This document shows positions 57,813 to 64,000 of a stretch of DNA of 64,000 bases, piece after piece. The position numbers and the translations under genes were made by a program. The notes beneath the pieces are model-generated. The model was not told the origin of the DNA. It made no database searches and was given only the letters and a program-made list of their open reading frames with translations. Numbering within the stretch: position 1 is the stretch's first letter; each line of letters begins with the position of its first letter. Origin of the DNA: Altererythrobacter xiamenensis (GTDB lineage Bacteria > Pseudomonadota > Alphaproteobacteria > Sphingomonadales > Sphingomonadaceae); NCBI RefSeq assembly GCF_900177715.1, contig NZ_FXWG01000004.1, forward strand, positions 22,782 to 86,781, written 5' to 3'.

Positions 57813-59633
57813 TCACAGCGGGGCGCACTCGCGCTCGACCCAGGCAAGATCGTCGCCCGACAATTGCGGCGCGAGAATCTCGAGCACCTTCTCGTGGTAG
57901 GCGTTCCACCATTCGACCTCTTCCATCGTCAGCATGTCGCGATCGACGAGTTTCCGGTCGATCGGCACGAAGGTGAGGCAGTCGAAGCCGTAATACTCGC
58001 CTTCTGCACCTTCGATCTCGCGCGGCTCGACCAGCACGAGGTTTTCGATGCGGATGCCGAAGCCGCCCGCCTTGTAATATCCCGGCTCGTTGGAGAGGAT
58101 CATTCCCGGCATCAATTCCTGATCGGTTCCGGCCTGCCCGCCGCCCGACTTGGCGATGCGCTGCGGCCCCTCGTGGACCGAAAGGAAGCTGCCGACGCCG
58201 TGGCCGGTGCCGTGGGCATAGTCGACGCCTGCCGCCCAGAGGAACTGGCGCGCGAATGCGTCGAGCTGGCTGCCGGCGGTCCCTTGCGGGAAGACCGCGC
58301 GGTCGATTGCAATATGGCCCTTGAGCACGCGGGTATAGCGGTCGCGCATTTCCTGGCTCGGCTCGCCCGGCCCGACCCAGACGGTGCGGGTGATGTCGGT
58401 CGTCCCGGCAGGATACTGGCCGCCCGAATCCACGAGGTAGATCGAGGACGGCGGGATTTTCATGTTGCTGTCTTCATCGACCCGGTAGTGCGGCAGCGCG
58501 GCATGCGGACCGGCGGCGGAAATCGTGTCGAACGATAGGTCGCGCAGATCGCCATGCGCTTCGCGAAACTCGCGCAGCTTGGCCGCAGCGGTCAGTTCGT
58601 CGATCTCGCCCGAGGGGGCTTCGCGTTCGAGCCAGTGGAGGAAGCGGGCAACCGCCGCGCCGTCACGCGCCTGCGAATCGCGGTGGCCCTGCTGTTCGAC
58701 CGGGTTCTTGATCGCCTTGGGCAGGATCGCCGGGTCGCGGTTGAAGGCGACGCTCGCGCCGCCCTCTTCGAGCAGCTGCGCAATTGCCGCCGCGCCATAA
58801 TCGGGATCGACGGTGACGCTCTTGCCCTTCATCTCGGCCAGCGCGGGCGCGAAATCCATCCGGTCGCGGATGGTCACCGCATTGCCGAGGTGCTGGGTCA
58901 GTTCCGGCGTGACCTTGTCGGGCGCGATGAACAGCTCTGCCGTGCCGTCGGCCTTCGCCACGAGATAGCTCAGCGCGACCGGCGTGCGGTCGACGTCCGT
59001 CCCGCGGATGTTGAGCAGCCATGCAATCGAATCGAGCGCCGAAACGACGGCTGCGTCGTAACCCTCTTCCTTGAGCCATTCGGCGATCTCGCTACGCTTT
59101 TCGGCCGAGGATTTTCCGGCGAGCTCCTGCGGATGGACCATCGCGGGCGCATTCGAAGGCGAAGGCCGGTCCTGCCAAACCGCGTCGATCGGATTGCTCT
59201 CTACGGGCACGAGGGTGATGCCCTTGCGGATCAGCGCCTTTTCCATCTGGTCGACCCATTTCTGCGTGTGCAGCCACGGGTCGTAGCCGATGCGCGCGCC
59301 TGCGCTGGCGTTGTCGGCAAGCCACTTGCCCATCGGCTCCTTGGGCACGGAGCGATATTCGTAGAGCTTCGCATCGACCTGATCGCGCACCTGCACGGTG
59401 TAGCGCCCGTCGATGAACATCGCTGCGCCCAGACCTTCATAGCCATCGGCCAGCACCACCGCGCTGCCCGCACTGCCGCCGAAGCCGGTCAGCCAGGCAA
59501 GTCGCTGCGCATAGGCGCCGACATACTCGCTCATGTGTTCATCGGAGATCGGCACGACGAAGCCATCGAGCTCGCGCGATTTCAATTCGCGGCGCAGTGC
59601 GTCGAGACGGGCTTCATGGGTTTGCATCAGCAT
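57813..59633 (-). CDS. M24-family aminopeptidase P
   Basis: A 606-residue dimetal peptidase of the Xaa-Pro aminopeptidase type (long form with two N-terminal creatinase-like domains). Metal ligands: LVDSGGQYPAGTTDITRTVW (two Asp), HGTGHGVGSFLSVHEGP (His), LSNEPGYYKAGGFGIRIENL (two Glu). The N-terminal SDEHMSEYVGAYAQRLAWLT matches the same group. No signal peptide: cytosolic. The Met at 59633 is chosen; a longer frame to 59723 is unsupported. Confidence 0.94.
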   Translation of the reverse strand: MLMQTHEARLDALRRELKSRELDGFVVPISDEHMSEYVGAYAQRLAWLTGFGGSAGSAVVLADGYEGLGAAMFIDGRYTVQVRDQVDAKLYEYRSVPKEPMGKWLADNASAGARIGYDPWLHTQKWVDQMEKALIRKGITLVPVESNPIDAVWQDRPSPSNAPAMVHPQELAGKSSAEKRSEIAEWLKEEGYDAAVVSALDSIAWLLNIRGTDVDRTPVALSYLVAKADGTAELFIAPDKVTPELTQHLGNAVTIRDRMDFAPALAEMKGKSVTVDPDYGAAAIAQLLEEGGASVAFNRDPAILPKAIKNPVEQQGHRDSQARDGAAVARFLHWLEREAPSGEIDELTAAAKLREFREAHGDLRDLSFDTISAAGPHAALPHYRVDEDSNMKIPPSSIYLVDSGGQYPAGTTDITRTVWVGPGEPSQEMRDRYTRVLKGHIAIDRAVFPQGTAGSQLDAFARQFLWAAGVDYAHGTGHGVGSFLSVHEGPQRIAKSGGGQAGTDQELMPGMILSNEPGYYKAGGFGIRIENLVLVEPREIEGAEGEYYGFDCLTFVPIDRKLVDRDMLTMEEVEWWNAYHEKVLEILAPQLSGDDLAWVERECAPL

Positions 59634-59759
59634 AATCAATTCCTGGTCATTCGAGGCGGGACTTGCCGCACGGGCACAGTTCTCTACATGACCCACATAG
59701 TCGCAACGCATGGCGCTTTCCACCCATGCGAACCATACAAAGAGGGCATCGCAGACCCC

Positions 59760-61961
59760 ATGAAATCGTCATTTGTCGCGTCCAGCGCGCTCATTTTCGC
59801 GCTATCGCTCGTTCCGTCTCAGATTGCAGCCCAAACCACAGAGGACCACGCCGAGGTGACCACATCGAAAGACACCGTGAGCCCGACCTCCCCGCCCGTC
59901 GCAGAAAAGCGCGAGCATAGCTTTACGCATCACGGGATCACGATTTCGGACCCCTATTACTGGCTCAAGGACCCGTCCTATCCCACGGTCGATGACGCGG
60001 ACATTCTCGACTACGTGAAGGCCGAGAACGCCTGGTTCGAAGCGCGCATGGCGCCGCAGAAGGCACTGACCGATACGCTGTTCGAAGAGATGAAGGCGCG
60101 CATCAAGGAGGACGATTCGACCGTCCCGCAAAAGGATGGCGAGTGGCTCTACTGGTCGGAGTTCGAGGAAGGCGCGCAATACCGCAAGCACTACCGCAAG
60201 CCGGTGGCGGGCGGCGATCCGGTCCTCATCCTCGACGAGAACGAACTGGCCGAGGGGCACGAATACTTCCGCCTCGGCGCGTTCTCGATCAGCGACAGCG
60301 GGCGTTATCTCGCCTATTCGACCGACACCAGCGGGGGCGAGCGCTATACCGCACGGATCAAGGATCTCGAGACCGGCGAACTGCTCGACGACGAGATTCC
60401 CGAAACGCTGTCCGGCCTCGTGTGGCTCGCGGACGACACCATGATCGCATACGGAAGGGTCGACGAAAACTGGCGCGTCAACAATGTCCGCCTCCACACG
60501 GTCGGCAAACCCGCTTCGGACGATATCGAGATCTTCAAGGAGGACGATATCACCTTCCGCGTCGGCTCCGGCCTCAGTGCGCAGGAAGACTGGCTGGTCA
60601 TTTCCACCGGCGACAACGAAACCAGCGAAGTGCGGCTGGTTCGCGCCGACAATCCGACCGGCGAGCAGATCCTCGTCAAGCCGCGCAAGAAGGGCGTCGA
60701 GTATTCGGTCGACGTTCGCACCACGGATACCGGGACAGAACTCTGGATCTGGACCAATGACGAGCACATCAATTTCCGCCTTGCCAAGGCGCCGCTCGAT
60801 AATTCGTCGGCTTGGGAAACGGTGCTGGAGGGATCGGACGAATTCTATCTGACCAGTTTCGACCTGTTCAAGGATTTCTTCGTCACCGAAGGGCGCCTCG
60901 ACGGGCTCGATCAGATCCAGATCCGCACCTACGACACACCGACCAGCGCGCGGCCGATCGGCTTTGCCGAAGCGAGCTACAGCACCGGCCTCACCAACAA
61001 TCCCGAATACGACATGAGCGCGCTGCGCCTCTCCTACGAGAGCATGGTGACGCCGGATTCGGTCTATGACTATCACGTCACCTCGGGCGAACTCGAACTG
61101 CTCAAGCAGCAGGAAATCCCGAGCGGATACGATGCATCGCTCTACACGACCGAGCGCGTCACCATCGAAGCGCGCGACGGGACCAAGGTTCCTGTCAGCG
61201 TGGTCATGCGCAAGGATCGCGACGAAATGAACGGCGGCCCCGGCGGCCCGCTCCACCTCTATGCTTATGGTGCATACGGTTATGCCGTCCCGCCGGGCTT
61301 TTCGACCACGCGCCTCAGTCTGGTCGATCGCGGCTTCGCCTTCGCCATCGCGCATATTCGCGGCGGCGACGACCTTGGACGGCGCTGGTATCTGCAGGGC
61401 AAGCTAAACGAGCGCACCAACACCTTCAACGATTTCGTCGATGCTGGGCGCGGGCTGATTGCGCAGGGCTTCACCTCGGAAGGCAAGGTGACCGCGAGCG
61501 GCGGATCGGCCGGCGGCGAGCTGATGGGCGCGATCATCAATCAGGACCCGTCGCAATATGGCGCCATCGTCGCCCATGTGCCCTTCGTCGACGTGCTCAA
61601 CACCATGCTCGACAAGGACCTGCCGCTGACGCCCGGCGAATGGCAGGAATGGGGCAACCCGATCGAATCGAAGCAGGCCTTCGCCTATATCCTGAGCTAT
61701 TCGCCCTACGATCAGGTCGTGGCGCAGGACTATCCGCCGATGCTGGTGACTGCCGGCCTCAACGATCCGCGCGTCACCTATTGGGAGCCCGCAAAGTGGG
61801 TCGCCAAGCTGCGCGAGGTGAAGACCGACGACAACGAACTGCTTTTGAAGACCAATATGGGTGCAGGCCACGGCGGCAAGTCGGGCCGCTGGAACTCGGT
61901 CTATGAAGTCGCCGAGGAGTATTCCTTCATCCTCTGGCAGATGGGCATGGCGGGCGAGTGA
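59760..61961 (+). CDS. Exported S9 prolyl oligopeptidase family peptidase (oligopeptidase B type)
   Basis: A 733-residue serine peptidase. Signal peptide residues 1-24 (ends QIAAQ). A seven-blade beta-propeller (about 70-450) precedes the hydrolase domain. Catalytic triad: Ser583 in TASGGSAGGELMG, Asp669 in TAGLNDPRVTYWEP, His704 in GHGGKSGR. The GAGHGGKSGRW end and the S9A-type PYYWLKDP near the N terminus favour oligopeptidase B. Location is periplasmic. The following gene overlaps by GTGA. Confidence 0.94.
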   Translation: MKSSFVASSALIFALSLVPSQIAAQTTEDHAEVTTSKDTVSPTSPPVAEKREHSFTHHGITISDPYYWLKDPSYPTVDDADILDYVKAENAWFEARMAPQKALTDTLFEEMKARIKEDDSTVPQKDGEWLYWSEFEEGAQYRKHYRKPVAGGDPVLILDENELAEGHEYFRLGAFSISDSGRYLAYSTDTSGGERYTARIKDLETGELLDDEIPETLSGLVWLADDTMIAYGRVDENWRVNNVRLHTVGKPASDDIEIFKEDDITFRVGSGLSAQEDWLVISTGDNETSEVRLVRADNPTGEQILVKPRKKGVEYSVDVRTTDTGTELWIWTNDEHINFRLAKAPLDNSSAWETVLEGSDEFYLTSFDLFKDFFVTEGRLDGLDQIQIRTYDTPTSARPIGFAEASYSTGLTNNPEYDMSALRLSYESMVTPDSVYDYHVTSGELELLKQQEIPSGYDASLYTTERVTIEARDGTKVPVSVVMRKDRDEMNGGPGGPLHLYAYGAYGYAVPPGFSTTRLSLVDRGFAFAIAHIRGGDDLGRRWYLQGKLNERTNTFNDFVDAGRGLIAQGFTSEGKVTASGGSAGGELMGAIINQDPSQYGAIVAHVPFVDVLNTMLDKDLPLTPGEWQEWGNPIESKQAFAYILSYSPYDQVVAQDYPPMLVTAGLNDPRVTYWEPAKWVAKLREVKTDDNELLLKTNMGAGHGGKSGRWNSVYEVAEEYSFILWQMGMAGE

Positions 61962-62362
61962 CCAACCGCTTCTCCCGCACCTTCACGGCCTTGCCCGAGC
62001 ACATCGACGAGCTCGGCCATGTCAACAACACCGTCTGGGTCGGCTGGGTGCAGGACATCGCCACCGCGCATTGGGATGCGGCGGCGCGGCCCGAAGATCA
62101 CGCGCGCTTCTTCTGGGTCGTGATCCGGCACGAGATCGATTACCGCGGCAATATCGGTGAAGGCGAAAGCGTGACAGGCGAGACCTGGATCCCCGATGCG
62201 CCGCAGGGCGCGAAGTCGGATCGCCGCGTCGACTTCACCAATGCGGCGGGCAAAGTGATCGTCTCTGCCCGCACCACCTGGGCAATGCTCGACAAGGAGA
62301 GCCAACGGCTGGTGCGCGTTCGCCCCGATGTGATCGCGCCGTTCCAGGCGGAAGAAAGCTAA
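61958..62362 (+). CDS. Acyl-CoA thioesterase (hotdog fold)
   Basis: A 134-residue hotdog protein of the 4-hydroxybenzoyl-CoA thioesterase type: LPEHIDELGHVNNTVWVGWV at the N terminus with the Asp/His-Val-Asn-Asn signature, the middle VVIRHEIDYRGNIGEGESV, then strand SARTTWAMLDKESQRLVRV. It hydrolyses acyl-CoA esters; the substrate is unknown. It starts with GTG overlapping the S9 stop. Confidence 0.9.
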   Translation: MTNRFSRTFTALPEHIDELGHVNNTVWVGWVQDIATAHWDAAARPEDHARFFWVVIRHEIDYRGNIGEGESVTGETWIPDAPQGAKSDRRVDFTNAAGKVIVSARTTWAMLDKESQRLVRVRPDVIAPFQAEES

Positions 62363-62427
62363 AGGTCTTGGACGATCTCGCGCTGTCCTTGCCGTTATCC
62401 ACAAGCCTTCCACCGACCTCGCAGAAC

Positions 62428-62456
62428 CTGTCACGAAACTGTAATTTGCCGGTCAT
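62428..62456 (+). promoter_or_regulatory. Pho box upstream of the phosphate-selective porin
   Basis: CTGTCACGAAACTGTAAT (62428-62445) closely matches the PhoB consensus of two 7-mers with a four-base spacer. A third unit CGGTCAT follows at the same 11-base period (62450-62456), and a CATACT -10 lies at 62454-62459. PhoB control under phosphate starvation is expected. Confidence 0.75.
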
Positions 62457-62495
62457 ACTGGCGCAGCAGATTGGTCAGACAAGGGATCGAAATCT

Positions 62496-63884
62496 GTGAG
62501 ACTCAAGGTATCGGCACTCGCTCTCGCGACCGCCATGACGTTCGCACAGCCTGCCTATGCGCAGGATGATGCGGCAACCCGCGAAGCTATTGCCGAAATG
62601 CGCGCGCAGATGGCCGCAATGGCTGCGCGGATCGATGCGCTCGAAAGCGAACTCGCCGAGGCGGAAGCCGAGGCTGAGGCCGCCAGCGCTGCAGCGGCCG
62701 CGGCAAACGAGACTGCTCTTGCCGCTTCGACGACGGCTAGCGAGGCCAAGGCGAAAGCCGACGAGACCCCCGCGATCGCGTTCAAGGGCGCACCCGAGAT
62801 CAAGGGCGAGGGCGGCTGGAGCTTCAAGCCGCGTGGCCGCCTGCAATATGACGCGGGCTTCGTGAGTGCGCCGGATTCTGCCGGTGCCGACGATGGTTTC
62901 GGCAGCGAAGCGCGCCGCGCGCGCCTCGGCGTCTCTGGCGACATGCCGGGCGGTTTCGGCTACAAGTTCGAAGTCGATTTCGCTGGCAACGATGTCGCCG
63001 TCACCGATGCGATCATTTCCTACGAGACGGGCAATGTCGAAATGAGCGCTGGCCAGTTCAACAATTTCCAATCGCTCGAGGAACTGACCAGCTCGCTCCA
63101 CACCAGCTTCATCGAGCGCGCGGCCTTCACCGATGCGTTCGGCTTCGAGCGCCGCGTCGGCGCGGCTGCGGTCTTCTCCAGCGGCGACGTGCTGGTCCAG
63201 ACCGGCCTGTTCACCGACAATATGGAAGACCTGTCGAACAAGAACTGGAGCGCGGATGGGCGCGTGGTGTTCATGCCGAAAATGGGCGACGCCCAGCTCC
63301 ACCTCGGCGGGTCGGTGCATTATACCAGTCTCGAAGACGGAAGCTCGCTGCGTTATCGCCAGCGCCCGCTGGTCCACTTCACCGGTTCGCGCTTCGTCAA
63401 CACCGGCGGTCTTGCCGCGACCAGCGAGCTCGGCTTCGGAGCGGAGGGCGCGGTGATCGCAGGACCCTTCCACGCTGCGGCGGAAGGCTATTGGCAGAAG
63501 GTCAATCGGCCAGCAGGCCTGTCCGATCCGGGCTTCTTCGGGGGCTATGCCGAAGTGGGATACTTCCTCACCGGGGGTGACACGCGCGGCTACAAGGGCG
63601 GCAAGTTCGACCGCACCAAGCCCGCCAATCCGGTCGGCGAAGGCGGCATGGGTTCGGTCCAGGTCAATCTGCGTTACGACCGGCTCGACCTCAACGACGG
63701 CCCGATCATCGGCGGCACGCAGGACGGTTATTACCTGTCGCTGGTATGGAAACCGACCGATTACACCATGCTGCTCGCGAATTACGGCAAGCTTGATTAT
63801 TCCGACGCCGTGCTTCCGACCGCGACCGGCGACACCGATTACAGCGTCGACGTCTTCGGCGTCCGCGCGCAGATCGACTTCTAA
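62496..63884 (+). CDS. Phosphate-selective porin (OprP/OprO family)
   Basis: A 462-residue outer-membrane porin. Signal peptide residues 1-22 (ends AYAQ), a coiled-coil of about 50 residues (AMAARIDALESELAEAEAEA), then a 16-strand barrel pattern with GRLQYDAGFVSAPDS, EARRARLGVSGDMPGGFGYK, FERRVGAAAVF and terminal FGVRAQIDF with a C-terminal Phe. OprP-type proteins take in phosphate or polyphosphate. The start is GTG with AAGGGA 9 bases upstream. The Pho box is upstream and pstS follows 32 bases on. Confidence 0.92.
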   Translation: MRLKVSALALATAMTFAQPAYAQDDAATREAIAEMRAQMAAMAARIDALESELAEAEAEAEAASAAAAAANETALAASTTASEAKAKADETPAIAFKGAPEIKGEGGWSFKPRGRLQYDAGFVSAPDSAGADDGFGSEARRARLGVSGDMPGGFGYKFEVDFAGNDVAVTDAIISYETGNVEMSAGQFNNFQSLEELTSSLHTSFIERAAFTDAFGFERRVGAAAVFSSGDVLVQTGLFTDNMEDLSNKNWSADGRVVFMPKMGDAQLHLGGSVHYTSLEDGSSLRYRQRPLVHFTGSRFVNTGGLAATSELGFGAEGAVIAGPFHAAAEGYWQKVNRPAGLSDPGFFGGYAEVGYFLTGGDTRGYKGGKFDRTKPANPVGEGGMGSVQVNLRYDRLDLNDGPIIGGTQDGYYLSLVWKPTDYTMLLANYGKLDYSDAVLPTATGDTDYSVDVFGVRAQIDF

Positions 63885-63916
63885 TTCAGCAAGATATCCA
63901 ATTGGGGAACACACTC

Positions 63917-64000
63917 ATGAAACCTATTCAGACGGCCTGTTTTGCGGCCATTTCGGCTCTTGCCCTTACTGCCTGTGGCGGTGATGCGGGCGGTGGCGGC
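63917..64000 (+). CDS. Probable phosphate-binding lipoprotein PstS (5' end, runs off the window)
   Basis: The first 28 codons: signal MKPIQTACFAAISALALTAC with lipobox, then GGDAGGGG. The gene leaves the window. By position after a Pho-regulated porin and the lipoprotein start with a Gly-rich linker, it is probably PstS of a phosphate ABC importer. The family is inferred from context; only the signal is visible. Confidence 0.55.
   Translation, partial: MKPIQTACFAAISALALTACGGDAGGGG

Noticed and set aside
58554..59759. The upstream 400 codons of the long plus-strand frame that ends in the S9 peptidase
   Set aside because: It overlaps the M24 peptidase on the other strand and lacks any family pattern; the peptidase starts at its signal peptide at 59760.
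62395..62403. A perfect DnaA-box 9-mer TTATCCACA
   Set aside because: It is a single copy, with no cluster of boxes and no AT-rich unwinding region nearby; one such hit in 64 kb is plausible by chance.

Overview
The window looks like ordinary chromosome from an alphaproteobacterium of the order Sphingomonadales, most likely the Erythrobacteraceae (Erythrobacter, Qipengyuania or Altererythrobacter type). This is inferred from the high G+C, the protein families present (CYP153 alkane hydroxylase, TonB-dependent receptor, HWE histidine kinase, MidA/NDUFAF7 and NDUFS6-like zinc protein) and the dense overlapping operons with ATGA, GTGA and TGATG junctions. I see no rRNA, tRNA, CRISPR array, transposase, integrase or phage module. 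Most very long antisense reading frames are high-G+C shadows of real genes.

Layout. 1-9.2 kb: 5' part of nrdA (minus) with candidate NrdR boxes, a LysR regulator, an acidic lipoprotein, an alpha/beta hydrolase, a stand-alone TonB C-terminal domain protein behind an 11-base homopolymer, nadB, two related small CxxC proteins, and a methyltransferase/ABC-ATPase pair. 9.3-16.5 kb: an NDUFS6-like zinc protein, a small exported protein, a DUF924 protein, then a coupled minus operon (HhH glycosylase, divergent Nramp, endonuclease III, nitronate monooxygenase-type enzyme), an unknown protein and a CYP153 P450. 16.5-30.8 kb: guaA, an acyl-CoA ligase, an M20 peptidase, gyrB followed by three membrane-protein genes and a 5'-nucleotidase lipoprotein, then a TetR regulator, a DUF1295 protein and an acyltransferase. 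30.8-40.5 kb: the leucine-catabolic pair ivd and mccB with a small membrane protein between them, a GAF-PAS-HWE kinase, a lipoprotein, an osmoprotectant ABC importer with fused permease and binding protein, and midA-lgt. 40.6-50 kb: a second acyl-CoA ligase, glnD, a TonB-dependent receptor broken by one in-frame TAG, lolA, rpmG, arfB and an rluA-type synthase. 50-64 kb: fused pabB-pabC, a HerA-like ATPase, a two-component system next to a six-EF-hand protein, cupin and VOC genes, an M24 and an S9 peptidase, a thioesterase, and a Pho-box-controlled phosphate porin followed by the start of a probable pstS.

The genes are mainly housekeeping and catabolic: nucleotide supply (nrdA, guaA), NAD and folate synthesis (nadB, pabBC), nitrogen sensing (glnD), lipoprotein maturation and sorting (lgt, lolA), ribosome rescue (arfB), fatty and branched-chain acid use (CYP153, two acyl-CoA ligases, ivd/mccB), peptide use (M20, M24, S9) and phosphate scavenging. 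No obvious new defence or mobile system is present. The most unusual items are the amber-interrupted receptor, a perfect 13-bp hairpin over a ribosome binding site, the tandem CxxC microproteins, the glycosylase-Nramp-glycosylase operon and the EF-hand/two-component cluster.
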